Shown here: positions 1 through 9,424 of the stretch, piece after piece
How the letters are laid out: the number at the start of each line of letters is the position of its first letter
How positions within the stretch are numbered: the stretch's first letter is position 1
Origin: Dryococelus australis
Taxonomy: Eukaryota > Arthropoda > Insecta > Phasmatodea > Phasmatidae
Direction: 5' to 3'
NCBI GenBank assembly: GCA_029891345.1
Contig: CM056997.1
Coordinates: 219,002,712-219,066,711 of the forward strand
DNA length: 64,000 nt
The notes under the pieces: model-generated
The model's input: the letters and a program-made list of their open reading frames with translations, nothing else
Told to the model about the DNA's origin: nothing
Databases searched by the model: none
Program-made: the position numbers and the translations under genes

Positions 1-97
1 AGCACGAAGGGTAGATTGTTGATCAGCATTTCGAAGAATATGCTTCCAGCTATGGTCTTACTTCTTCGATGCATTGCGGGGAACTGAGCATGAATAA

Positions 98-131
98 TAT
101 AAATACGACCCTTTTATACACTTAGAGTGAT
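98..131 (+). promoter_or_regulatory. TATA-type promoter upstream of Polinton ATPase remnant
   Basis: TATAAATAC at 98-106 is followed by GACCCTTTTATACAC. Almost the same block (TATAAATAC, then CCCCTTTTATACA) occurs in the divergent promoter at 36.85/37.39 kb, where a TCAGT initiator follows 33 nt after the first T. Here the initiator position (~131) is decayed. It sits about 70 nt before the start of the ATPase coding similarity. The promoter role is inferred from conservation between copies. Confidence 0.45.
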
Positions 132-169
132 ATCTTAAAGAGACATTATATATTTTGCAGCACTGGTTA

Positions 170-955
170 TACACGACCCCCACCAACATCACCACCCCCA
201 CCATCACCTTTACTTTCTCCAGAATACTGTATTGGTAAAATACATATTATCAAGCAAAATGTCACTCTACCCATACTCATTCATGCTGAGGATGAAAATA
301 TCTTCCACGAATCACGACATGGAAGCCTATTTATGAATACAGTGAGGTGCATCATCGCAGGACCATCTAATTGTGGTTAAGCATGCATCCTACTGAGCCT
401 GCTAAATGAGAAAAACGGCCTTTGACTCTAAAAATTGTACCTATATTCAAAATTGCTACAGCAACCGAAATGCTGGCGATTGGCACAAATAATGCATGCT
501 GTGGAAGGGATGGGTGATTTCCCATGCCGAGAAAATGCAACTGTCGTACCTCTGAACGAATCAATATCTGTCAAAATTAATATCTGTCTTCAACGACATT
601 GCCTGCAAAGAACAAACTTGCATTCAAGAATCCTTTAATATGAAACGACATGTGTATATGAACTGCGTGTACCTCGGCCAGACTTATTTGTGCATACCCA
701 AACATATGCTTCACAACAATACTAATTTGTTGGTGCTGTTTCACAAATATGACTCGAATTTACAGAACATTTATGACGATCACGTCAGTACGGCCATGAT
801 GCTATCAGATTTCAAAGATATGTATCCCTTGTGCTGCAAAGAGAAATACAGAATTTTGATGATTTTTAAGGACTAGCCCCTATATAATGGGACGCACCAG
901 TGCTGGTTTGATAAGTTTATCGCTGGCTGTCGAGAATGAGTTATAGCATTTGGAA
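170..955 (+). pseudogene. Polinton/Maverick-type packaging ATPase (FtsK/HerA-like), broken
   Basis: Remnant of the genome-packaging ATPase of Polintons/adintovirus-like elements, which pumps DNA into the capsid. A proline-rich lead (PPTSPPPPSP, ~176) runs into coding similarity. The P-loop region reads IIAGPSNCG and is then hit by a stop at ~378, so the Walker A Lys is lost. Next come VYLYSKLLQQPK-like text (~437), the Walker B region SVFNDIAC (~580, where Asp-Asp would be expected), YLGQTYLCIPKH (~670), NLLVLFHKYDSNLQNIYDDHV (split here only in description: NLLVLF then IYDDHV) and a tail near 880. At least two frame changes and several stops separate these blocks, so no product is possible. 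It is followed by a second Polinton protein and then the integrase, a gene order expected in such elements. Family assignment rests on the motif order; high confidence for the family, lower for the exact ends. Confidence 0.8.
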
Positions 956-1079
956 ATTGGGCAAAGTAGACTCAAGCTGCATCTTCCCAAAGACAGCGAT
1001 GGAGGTTGTCGTCAGGAAACAATGGAACTTATGATGGTAATAGATGAATAATTCGAACCATCAACGAACCCGAAAAATC

Positions 1080-1300
1080 CGAGGATGATGATGCTAAACA
1101 TTTTGTCCTCGAAACTGGTAATAACATATGCTCCGAACTGCGCAGTATGTTGGCCGAACAAAACACATTCTTTCAGAACTACCTGCCCGAGCTCGGGGCA
1201 AAGATGGAGTGTGTGAAGATGGATATCATCCGCGACATAATGGCCATGAACGATTATGTGACAAGTTTCAAAGGTAAATTATCGACAGATTGAATCTAAA
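1080..1300 (+). other. Decayed coding remnant between ATPase and next Polinton gene, unidentified
   Basis: An open stretch without a start codon reads SELRSMLAEQNTFFQNYLPE and continues as a charged, probably coiled-coil segment up to a stop at ~1292. It lies exactly where the gene after the packaging ATPase should begin, so it may be that gene's N-terminal half, but I do not recognise it. It could also be a separate small Polinton protein. Confidence 0.35.
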
Positions 1301-1484
1301 AAACCTGGAAAGATATATGACTGGTATATTCACTACCTCGATTTCCCACATCGCCAAAACAAACTATATTTAAAATGACAGCAGGGGTGTATTGGATGTT
1401 TGCACCAAATGCCTGGGCAAGATCGAAACTATTTTTGCACAGAGTTATGACTAAATCTACAAAACAGAGCAACAGTTAATATTA

Positions 1485-1800
1485 ATGTTCAGTACGATGT
1501 CGGACATTGCCGGCGAATTACATCGGGTAATTAAGTCTGTCCGCTCGAAGCATTTGCTTGCTACGAGAGCCAAAATTTCACTCAACCTTATATATGAAGA
1601 AATTTTTATGACCATTACTCGTCATGAGAATCAGCAGAGTTCTGAAGAATATAAACGATGGCAAGTACATTGACTATTTATTTTTGGATGATATGAACAA
1701 ACTAGTGACAGGCTGCAGACATTGCTTGCTCTGCAAAGTGTTAGAAATTACTCGCACACCAACAAGATAGTTTCAACCATCAAATAACTTACATAGACGG
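1485..1800 (+). pseudogene. Uncharacterised Polinton protein (DUF8207-like), fragmented
   Basis: Two blocks on the + strand resemble the uncharacterised protein encoded next to the ATPase in many metazoan Polintons, which I believe is the DUF8207 family. The first (1485-1640) contains IKSVRSKHLLATRAK. The second (~1670-1790) contains DDMNKLV, then after a frame change RLQTLLALQSVRNYSHTNK, the C-terminal signature of this family (a variant reading PNQLVVRLRYLIG is found at 23.4 kb). The middle part of the protein is missing from this strand and is found inverted at 1805-2012. Function in the element is unknown. Stops and frameshifts make it a pseudogene. Confidence 0.5.
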
Positions 1801-1804
1801 GCTA

Positions 1805-2012
1805 CATGTTATGAATCGATGGGTATCGCCAATGAACTTCGTCCTTATAAACACCTGTCTTGGAATTGTTATCTTGGTAAATTGCATCTGTGAGTTCAAA
1901 CAACTTCTTGCATTCCAGCATGTGAGATTCTGTTAACTCCCTTGGCTCCTTGTGATATAGAAGTCCGTAAGCCTGTGGGTTCCATATGCCGTGTAATCAC
2001 CAACTCAGATGC
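1805..2012 (-). pseudogene. Inverted middle segment of the same Polinton protein
   Basis: Read on the - strand this segment is open and gives PQAYGLLYHKEPRELTES, then HMLECKKLFELTDAIYQDN and VYKDEVHWRYPSI before a stop. These are the central part of the uncharacterised Polinton protein whose flanking parts lie on the + strand at 1485-1800. The simplest reading is a local inversion of about 200 bp after insertion. The neighbouring ATPase and integrase remnants are both on the + strand. Confidence 0.55.
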
Positions 2013-2039
2013 GGCCACCATGCGCAACAACAGTCACCA

Positions 2040-2830
2040 CAAGGTCGAGATTTGTGAGATGACGACCAGTTTCAAGCCGACCTCGTCGAGATAATACCAT
2101 ATACTCGGGTCAAAAAGGGCTACAAATACATGTTGAGTGTCTTTTATGCATATAGTGAATTTGCCTGGGCCAGTCCTATCAAGTCTAAGAATGCACATGA
2201 TTTCACAGAGGCCCATGGTTGATGTATTGAGTAAAGGACAAATCTTGACTAATCTACAAACTGACCAGGGTAAGGAAATCGACAATGCAAATTTAATGGC
2301 CTCGATGAAGAAATATTACATAAATAATTATTCCGCATGCATAAGTCTTAAAACTTCTATTGTCGACAAGTTCAAAAGGCCTATAAAAGGAAAAATATGG
2401 AGGCATTTCGTTGCAAATATTAGTGTATGCGAATATAACTATACAGATCATTCTACCACATTCATGAAGCCTAAAGACATGAAAAATGACTGCCTGGTTC
2501 AAACCATGTAAACTAATATGAAAAGTAAGGACCCACACAAGCCTAAAGTCAAGTTTGGAGTCCTGGTGTGCATCTCCAAACAGAAAGACATAATCGAAAA
2601 TGGGTTAACTGCTAATTGGAGCCCCGAACACTTTCGTGAATAATGTTCCCACCCATGCTGGTTTTACGCAGAGGGCATATAGAGCCTACTAAGATTTCAG
2701 ATGTGTATTTGGTGGAGACGTTACTGAAACAATGTAACGGAAGGATGATGTCAAGTTGTTGGGTTTCCCTGCCCACTTTAATACCTGGGTCGGGGAGGCG
2801 AACATCGAGCGACGAATACCAAAGATATAT
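2040..2830 (+). pseudogene. Polinton integrase (retroviral-type DDE) with C-terminal chromodomain, broken
   Basis: Remnant of the retrovirus-like integrase that inserts Polinton DNA. The first catalytic Asp lies in QADLVEIIPYT (Asp codon 2079-2081), followed by YKYMLSVFYAYSEFAWASP. After a frameshift near 2220, NLQTDQGKE gives the second Asp (2263-2265). The third acidic residue sits in TSIVDKFKRP (2365-2367), where Glu is expected: Glu has become Asp. Then come FMKPKDMKNDCLVQT, VKFGVLVCISK and, at ~2695-2810, a chromodomain-like tail DVYLVETLLKQ / VKLLGFPAHFNTWV split by a frameshift. It follows the ATPase and a second Polinton gene in the same orientation. Family call is strong; the element is clearly dead. 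Confidence 0.87.
2690..2815 (+). other. Chromodomain remnant of the Polinton integrase
   Basis: YLVETLLKQCNGR in one frame and LLGFPAHFNTWVGEA in another correspond to the first strands and the conserved aromatic W of a chromodomain. Chromodomains at integrase C-termini of Polintons and Ty3-type elements bind methylated histone tails and guide insertion; that role here is from the family, not shown by the sequence. Confidence 0.6.
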
Positions 2831-2834
2831 AAAC

Positions 2835-3228
2835 AATTATATTTATTATGTGTACAATACATTGTTTGTTAAACAGTTGGCTCTGTTTTATTTTTTTAAC
2901 AATACCCTCTGCTTATATAAAAGTCTTTTCTTTAAATACTTGTGTTGACATAACAAAAATATTAAATATGACAATTTAAGTACTTTGCAGAAATGGTAAA
3001 TGTCACCATTCGGTACAGGCTTATAGCAGACTGCATTATCGAGAAATTAGTACTACCAATGTGTAGAAAATATTAACCAATATCGGAGGTGCTGACAGCA
3101 TCATTTATACTTTACAAAAACATAAACGAATATGACTATTGCCTGCTGGGTGAATTAATACACAAGCACGATCTAGGTGATGACAACACATGAAATCCAA
3201 TATGACAGTCGAACAAAGGTGACAGACA
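2835..3228. other. AT-rich gap, no gene seen
   Basis: Low-complexity AT-rich sequence after the integrase. No coding similarity, no terminal repeat that I could match elsewhere in the window. Confidence 0.5.
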
Positions 3229-3229
3229 A

Positions 3230-3890
3230 ACTGTAAATCAAATGAGGAACGAAAAAACCAACATGACGGACTGTTCCTACCAAAATGGTGGACGCCTAAG
3301 AAGATTGCAGTCACTTACCAAGATGGAGGTGGCCTAACTAGATGGCAGCCATCAAAACAATAGACAAACAAAAAAATGCAGCATGGTTACATACGACAGA
3401 ATTAGTATAGGTTGGCGGAGTGGTAATAAGATAGTCAGTCGTCTGCTGGGTGTGGTAATGGGAGACCTCTGGAAAAGTGACTTTTTTAAAAATAGGTTTT
3501 TACATAAGATTTTATAAGAATTTTTCGGGAATTTTTATAGTTGTTTAGGGGAAAAAGAGAAATATTAAGGAAAAAAAGTGAAACTTTAAAGCAAAAAGCG
3601 ATGTTGTTTAGTACATATGGCTGACAGGGGACTTATATTTTTTAATTACTTTCAAATAATTTTTAAAAATTTGTTGATACTTTTAAAATGATTATCAATA
3701 ATTTTTATTAATATGTATTTTTACATTTTTGAATTTTGTGAGTTTTTTGAACTTTGTTCGGAATTTTTTCAGAATCTTTTTGGAAATGTTTGGGTTTTTA
3801 GTTCAAAGGACACCAGAGTCATACTCAAATTACAAAGTTCAGAGGTCAAAGGTCAATGACTTCCAAGATGTGGGACGGTGACATAAGAAC
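3230..3890 (+). repeat. Dispersed AAGATGG-rich repeat, copy 1
   Basis: This stretch matches 37,790-38,510 in the same orientation: CAGTCGTCTGCTGGGTGTGG at ~3438 and CAGTCGTCTGCTGAGTGTGG at ~37930, an AT-rich middle, and GGTCAATGACTTCCAAGATG versus GGTCAATGACTGCCAAGATG near the end. It also matches, inverted, part of 14,290-14,560. Copies contain many AANATGG motifs. It may be a terminal part of a Polinton family, since copies 1 and 3 lie just right of Polinton genes, but this is inference. Confidence 0.55.
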
Positions 3891-4836
3891 ATGGAAGCCA
3901 GCGGAATCCGGCGCTCCGAGCTCTCAGCCTTGGCTTCAACCTCCTATAGTCCTTCTAACCCCATTAAACGCTGTTGGAATGGTAACGGTTGCAGCTGCTC
4001 GGATTAACGTACAGAACATGGTGTTGTACACGGTCCCGTTCTGCACAACCCTTTGCAACAATACCTGTGAAGGAGGCCGCAGGCGATTTTACGAAACTTA
4101 ATAACCAGAACAGCAAGCCGAGAACCAGTCAGAAATCATTACGACACACATGCACGCGCTCTTGTGGAGTGGCGCGAAGTGTGAACTGTGACGCAGGGGG
4201 AGTAAGTCGCAGTCGGAGAGTGTCCAAGGGATTGACCTGCGAGCAGCCGAAGTGCAGGCGGCGATCTGGGTAGAGGGTCGGGAGTGCCAGACCAGGCGAG
4301 TTCCTACTAAAGTCATGTTCTCTCTCATTAAAATTAAAAACCCATATTTTATTCCCTTCTTTCACTGTGCTCATGGCTCCAAATTCTGTACGAATTATTA
4401 CTTCTGTGAGAATTGTTAAATAAATACTTTTCTGTACTTTTTTATTAGAACTTGTTACCTGGTGTTAATTTTCTATAAGATTGCTACACATTCCCTTCGT
4501 CGTTCTCATTCCAGCAGCAGTTAGAGTATAACAATTGGCAGATAAGTACTGAGGATTTTCGTCTGGCGTATCTCCGCCCATGCTGCTTGTATGCGTGCCC
4601 AAAATCTTTCGTTGTGGCCGCGTTATCTATGGCATTCGAGTCGTCGTACGACAAAGGGTCGCAAGGTTTAATGGTTGAGAAAGTTTTGTGTCATGATGGT
4701 AATCCAAGAACCATCAAACGATGTTTGTCACATGAGGTCGCGCATTATGATATTGTACATGGCCCCAGGCTAGCCCTCAAGATAGCGGACAACAGGTTAC
4801 AACGCGTTGTAACCTGTTGCAGGTCATCGTAAATGT
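3891..4836. other. No supported gene
   Basis: Several short overlapping open frames on both strands around 3,990-4,370 and 4,590-4,830 share no recognisable family, and none has supporting context. The segment near 4,140-4,300 is more GC-rich than its surroundings. I see nothing firm. Confidence 0.4.
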
Positions 4837-5358
4837 TGTTCACGATAAAGTGAACACTTTTGATACCAACCTTTGAAAAATGTCACTGGCTAAAAATACA
4901 TATGTTTTAACGGGCAGACTGACTGGCACGAACCCAGTAATGTTTGCTTAATAGAGAATGAAAGTAGTTCCATGCTCTAGCGTTCAATTAATAGAGAATG
5001 AAAGTAGTTCCACGCCCTAGCGTTCAATTAATAAAGAGTGAAAGAAGTTCCACGCCCTAGCGTTCAATTAATAGAGAGTGAAAGTAGTTCCACGCCCTAG
5101 CGTTCAATTAAAAGTTTTTTTTGTAAAAATTGTGAATTTTGAAATTTATATTCGGTTTTTAATGCATATATGTGTAAGAATTAGTAAATTTGCTGACTAC
5201 TTACTTTGCCAATAATTTCACAGTATGACTTAACCGGTGCATGAATAAAGTGAACGTGCCCGTAGCTATGTAAATTAGGATATGGTGGAAGACTACACAA
5301 TCAGCAGAAAGAAGATCTAAAGCAGGGCTTTCAAAAGTGCTCAGTTTACCGTGAACAG
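4837..5358. mobile_element. MITE, family A (TGTTCACGATAAAGTGA ends), copy 1
   Basis: Left end TGTTCACGATAAAGTGAACA, right end (reverse complement) TGTTCACGGTAAACTGAGCA; both continue with CTTTTGA. The inside is non-coding. The same ends or flanking sequence recur at 8.72-8.89, 12.55-12.70, 24.63-25.04, 59.50-59.60 and 63.86-64.0 kb. No transposase is present, so it is a non-autonomous DNA transposon. I could not fix a target-site duplication. Confidence 0.75.
4948..5107. repeat. Four tandem copies of a 40-bp unit inside the MITE
   Basis: Unit TTAATAGAGAATGAAAGTAG plus TTCCACGCCCTAGCGTTCAA, exactly 40 bp, four copies in a row with few differences. The 24.6-kb and 12.6-kb MITE relatives show only one related stretch (GTGAAAGTAGTTCCATG at ~24,767), so this is a local expansion. 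Confidence 0.85.
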
Positions 5359-5399
5359 CTTATACCAGCGATGCGGTGAAGGCGCTATCAGGACAACAG

Positions 5400-6227
5400 T
5401 TCAAGGTGATGGGTCGGTATGATGGTGCATAATGCAGGACTAAGCCAAACTTGTTCCATGGTGCCACCAGACATGGAGGCGACCAAGCAGAAGAGGATGA
5501 ACACGATGGCAAGCCATTTACTCCTCCATGCTCGAAGTTCAAGGTGATGGGTCGGTATGATGGTGCATAATGCAGGACTAAGCCAAACGTGTTCCATGGT
5601 GCCACCAGACATGGAGGCGACCAAGCAGAAGAGGATGAAGACGATGGCAAGCCATTTACTCCTCCATGCTCGAAGTTCAAGGTGATGGGTCGGTATGATG
5701 GTGCATAATACAGGACTAAGCCAAACGTGTTCCATGGTGCCACCAGACATGGAGGCGACCAAGCAGAAGAGGATGAAGACTATGGCAAGCCATTTACTCC
5801 TCCATGCTCGAAGTTCAAGGTGATGGGTTGGTATGATGGTGCATAATGCAGGACTAAGCCAAATGTGTGCCATGGTGCCACCAGACATGGAGGCGACCAA
5901 GCAGAAGAGGATGAAGATGATGGCAAGCCATTTACTCCTCCATGCTCGAAGTTCAACGTGATGGGTCGGTATGATGGTGCATAATGCAGGACTAAGCCAA
6001 ACGTGTGCCATGGTGCCACCAGACATGGAGGCGACCAAGCAGAAGAGGATGAAGACGATGGCAAGCCATTTACTCCTCCATGCTCGAAGTTCAACGTGAT
6101 GCGTTGGTATGATGGTGCATAATGCAGGACTAAGCCAAACGTGTGCCATGGTGCCACCAGACATCGAGGCGACCAAGCAGAAGAGGATGAAGACGATGGC
6201 AAGCCATTTACTCCTCCATGCTCGAAG
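5400..6227 (-). repeat. Six-copy 138-bp tandem array made from a Tc1 transposase segment
   Basis: Unit boundaries (TTCAA) fall at 5400, 5538, 5676, 5814, 5952, 6090 and 6228, each exactly 138 bp. As 138 is a multiple of three, long open frames persist across copies in more than one - strand frame, including one of 304 codons running in from 6302. The unit read in that frame (WRSKWLAIVF ... CTIIPTH) is a piece of a Tc1-type transposase core: the WR-EW-VVF block before the first catalytic Asp and the CI--RH block after it, with the stretch carrying the first catalytic Asp-Glu-Ser missing. Copies differ by only a few bases, so the amplification is fairly recent. Confidence 0.85.
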
Positions 6228-6700
6228 TTCAACGCACCAATGCAACAGTAGGGGCCTGCTGTGTGCAGTCAATGGAAGCTGCAGTAATGGACACCTGAAC
6301 ACGATACCTGATGCTCCGGACAGCTACATGCCGCCGTTGCGAACACAAACTAACGTACCATATGCCTAAACGCCTGAGCGAGGCTGTTTGATGTGTTCGT
6401 AAGGTCCGTTATCACCATGCGCACCATATGTCTGTTCTGTTGTCGAGCTCGTTGCTTTTGTAAAGGAGCAACCGACTTCCTGCACTTCGCTCATGCCATC
6501 CCTCCTAGACACACCGATCCCACATCTGTTTCACGACAGTTGCATGTCTTCCAACCAGACAACCAATTACACTGTAGGGTACTCCCACAATCCGGATTGA
6601 CGAGTCTCCTGCGGTCAACGACCAAATCTGTTTGGTACGGATGTCGTGATCTACAATACTGCATCATCAATCTGTGCACACGAACGGTGAGGAAACCCGA
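5400..6700 (-). pseudogene. Tc1/mariner-superfamily transposase fragment, broken and internally amplified
   Basis: Cut-and-paste transposase remnant. Reading the - strand from ~6,700: a helix-turn-helix block GVPYSVIGCLVGRHATVVKQ then MWDRCV (~6,600-6,510); after a frame change RHMVRMVITDLTNTSNSLAQ (~6,440-6,380), the linker to the second HTH; after another change CPLLQLPLTAHSRPLLLHWC (~6,300-6,240) and VELRAWRSKW, which leads into the catalytic core. There the sequence enters the six-fold 138-bp array and ends against the MITE at ~5,390; the second and third catalytic acidic residues are absent. Many stops and frameshifts. The order of these blocks is that of Tc1 transposases of insects, so I am confident of the superfamily. 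Confidence 0.75.
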
Positions 6701-7007
6701 TGCTACTACTTGTAAATGGTTCCACGGCCTTCCTGCTTCAATGCCGTCATTAGTGCGCAAGCAACGCTACCCGCCTGAACGACTTTTCACGTCGTTGTCC
6801 TACTCTGCTCTATGCATTACCTCAACCTGGGGATACTTTAGGTGATTCCTTATTGGTGCTAGAATTCTAATGCTCAGCGGTGTACATTCAATATGTAACT
6901 AGTGACAGAATGCATTCTTAACTTTCCTTTCGCTTATGTAAAAAAAATCATAAAACCAATTTTTACTTGGCATATATCTTCAAAATCAATACCGGATCAC
7001 AACGAGG

Positions 7008-7262
7008 CCACGGTAGTGTAGTGGTTAGACTACTCGCCTCCCACCAAGGCGACCCGGGCTCGGTTCCCGGCGGGGTCACCCCCTAGATTTTTGCATGTGG
7101 GAACAGTGCCGGACGATGCCGCTGGTCGGCGGAGTTTCTCTGGGATATCACTTTACCCCGCACTTTCAATCCGGCACTGCTTCATACGCACCTCGCTACA
7201 CCGTCATCAACTCTTAATACCTCGATGTTAATATCCTACCAAACCTCTTCTCTCACTCACTC
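7008..7262 (+). mobile_element. tRNA-derived SINE
   Basis: The head is tRNA-like: TAGTGTAGTGGTTAGAC (A box) at ~7,014 and GGGCTCGGTTCCCGG (B box) at ~7,056, transcribed by Pol III in this family. The body follows, with GGACGATGCCGCTGG and CGGCACTGCTTCATACGCAC. The end ACTCTTAATACCTCGATGTT has a relative at 59.62-59.71 kb (CTCTCAAGACCTCGTTAAC), showing it is a repeated element and not a tRNA gene. Confidence 0.75.
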
Positions 7263-7393
7263 TATGGTGCATTTATTTAACGCAAGGAAAAAATTTAACA
7301 AAATTATTGTGATGTGGTTTGGATATCGGCACATTAATGAAATCATATCAGCACGAATCGTTGTGGGATTTCTGATTCGATACTAGGCATTTA

Positions 7394-7581
7394 AGGCCGG
7401 GAACAAATATCAAGCTTCACGGGGCGGAACCGGCCCGCCCACTTTTATGATACACGGAGAGGCATTGGACAGCATACACGGGCATGGGCCGAGTCCGGCA
7501 AGGTGCAAGGTTATAACTGGCCGGTAGGGCACCCGAGGACGAGCGCCGGCCGATTTCCGGTGCCGTGTGTTCCCGGCCTGA
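7394..7581. mobile_element. Short GC-rich MITE-like unit
   Basis: AAGGCCGGGAACAAATATCA at the left faces TGTTCCCGGCCTGAG at the right (7568-7582), giving an inverted end of AGGCCGGGAACA. The inside is GC-rich and contains an open but unrecognised frame. About 188 bp. Could also be a chance palindrome pair. Confidence 0.4.
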
Positions 7582-7599
7582 GGCAGCATTGCAGTTGTC

Positions 7600-8720
7600 A
7601 ATTGGTGTTCTAAGCAGAACTCATATTTCAGTCATGACTACAGACATTTTATTTCAATATACATTATAATGATGTATTTCAATATACATTATAATTATGT
7701 ATTTGCAATGAAATATTCTCGTCCGCACGTAATTCCAAAACTTAATACCAAAGCACATCGCACTGCTGAAATTCATATCAGTTTTATTCAATATAATGGT
7801 ATCGCTAGAAATTAAACATGAATAACGTTTTGCTCAGGATCGCAGCGTTTCTAATGTCATCGACAAAGAGAGTGGGGGAATTTTATTTATCAGTTAGTAA
7901 AACAGCGTACCAAATATACATATATTTAAGTGGATTACATGTAATGTTCGAACAAACGTACGCAAAGCGAATGCGTCGCCAAGCATAGTTCATTAATTCT
8001 CAAAACGATGTAGGTCACAGAAATAAAACTATTGAAATCACGCTCCATTCGAAGAGGCGATGGTGGATGATGAAATATTGAGTTCCACCGAGGGGTGAGC
8101 GGCGCCGGAAAAGAGAAATGCAGGAAACGCTGATTCAGTGAGAGAGAAACGTATTAAAATCGACGCACGATTTCCACTTCAGAGACTTCTCGCTGAAATC
8201 ACGATGAAATATAATTGCTGCACACCTTCCTGGGAAGTTATTGCCTTACATGCCAATTCCACGTTTGCAGTTTTACCTGAATGTGTTGCGCGCAGTCGGA
8301 CGAGATCGCTATCCGACGTCCTGACGAGGCGTTGTGCCAGAAATCAAGCGTCGTAAAAATACTAAATTGCCCCCTCCTCCTTCCCCTCCCCCGCCCGGGG
8401 CGGAGGGCGCCTGTGCCGGGAGAAATTTGCGCCAACCGCCTGTTAAGACGGCTGTTAGCCCGCGCCGTGGGGTAGTTATTTGGGTGGAGCGCGTGGTGCC
8501 GCCGCAGTAAAAAGGTCTTTTCGTCCCTCGTGGCGGGGCGCTGGCCGGGGCTCGCATGCCCCAAGTGGGTGGGGAAGCTGCAATTAATCGCGCCCCTACA
8601 GATATGGATCGCTACGAGCGCCGGGTTTCGTGACGTGAATAGAAAAACTGCTTCACTGTGGCCGAGGGGTCAGAGGGAGTCATGTCTGCACGGAAGTGAA
8701 CTCACAGTTCGTGGCAGTAC
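7600..8720. other. No supported gene; GC-rich patch at 8,360-8,570
   Basis: AT-rich sequence with short repeats (TTTCAATATACATTATAAT twice near 7,650-7,690), then a GC-rich patch around 8,360-8,570 with CCCCGCCCGGGGCGGAGGGC. No coding family recognised. The GC-rich patch might be a CpG-island relic. Confidence 0.35.
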
Positions 8721-8721
8721 T

Positions 8722-8888
8722 TGAATGCACGCTGTGTAGTCTTTCGCCATATGTAACATTATTATTGTCATGGGCCTCATCACATTATTCACGCGATATA
8801 ACGCGCTCGTTAAAATAGATGCACGTGGCGAAAGTGACGTTTCACAAAGACTGACGTTGAAAAGTAGTCAGTTTACTGTGAACATCCT
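8722..8888. mobile_element. MITE family A, right-end fragment
   Basis: Ends in GTAGTCAGTTTACTGTGAACA (8,867-8,886), the right terminal repeat of family A (compare CTCAGTTTACCGTGAACA at 5,340). The inside GTGTAGTCTTTCGCCATATG and CATGGGCCTCATCAC resembles the 59.5-kb copy. The left end is missing. Confidence 0.6.
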
Positions 8889-8989
8889 AAACTCAGATAC
8901 AGAGAGGTGAGATAGCCGCTTGTTCCTCCGCGAACTCCAGTGGCACACGCCAGCAGTTTGCTTGGTGTCACTGACCGGCAACCATGGTT

Positions 8990-9420
8990 CGCCAGTTATA
9001 ACTGGCTTGCAAAGCCGGTCCTACACGGTGCCCATTTTCGTAGCAAGTTTTCAGGTTACAATCCAACCCTCCGGAGGGGTCTGGCTCCGGGTATAACGGT
9101 TTTCCCACCCACCCATGGCCATGGCCGAAACTGTAATAGAACGTTTTATAAATTTCTGCTATACCCACGGGGCTGTGACAAACAAGATGGCGGACTCTGG
9201 AGTAACAAACCTCGAGGCGTATATATCCGTTTACGAAAAAAGTACGGGTTTTGTATTTATGTACAAAACGATACTTTATGTAAACGTGTTTCAGTTAACT
9301 GCCACGGTTATAATAAAACAATAAACACAACTTAAAAAATACGTGATAACTATGGACTATTGCCTATCGTTTATATCCGCCTTTACACATCTCGTTCCGA
9401 AAGCTGTGTGTGTGTGTGTG
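8990..9420. other. No supported gene; small palindromes and a (TG)n tract
   Basis: CCAGTTATAACTGG (8,994-9,007) is a perfect 14-bp palindrome. A TG dinucleotide run lies at 9,404-9,423. Short frames here are not convincing. Confidence 0.35.
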
Positions 9421-9424
9421 TGTG

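Noticed and set aside
5388-6302. A 304-codon - strand frame with a hydrophobic KWLAIVFILFCLVA segment repeated six times, looking like repeated signal peptides or membrane segments
   Set aside because: The flanking text (LPLTAHSRPLLLHWC-VELRAWRSKW) and the CTIIPTH block fit a Tc1 transposase core, and the hydrophobic look arises from deletion of the first catalytic stretch. Frame length comes from the 138-bp unit being a multiple of three.
6393-6845. 150-codon + strand frame
   Set aside because: It is antisense to the Tc1 transposase DNA-binding region read on the - strand.
7008-7082. Apparent tRNA gene at the head of the 7.0-kb element
   Set aside because: A related 3' body occurs at 59.6 kb and the acceptor stem is poor; it is the head of a SINE.
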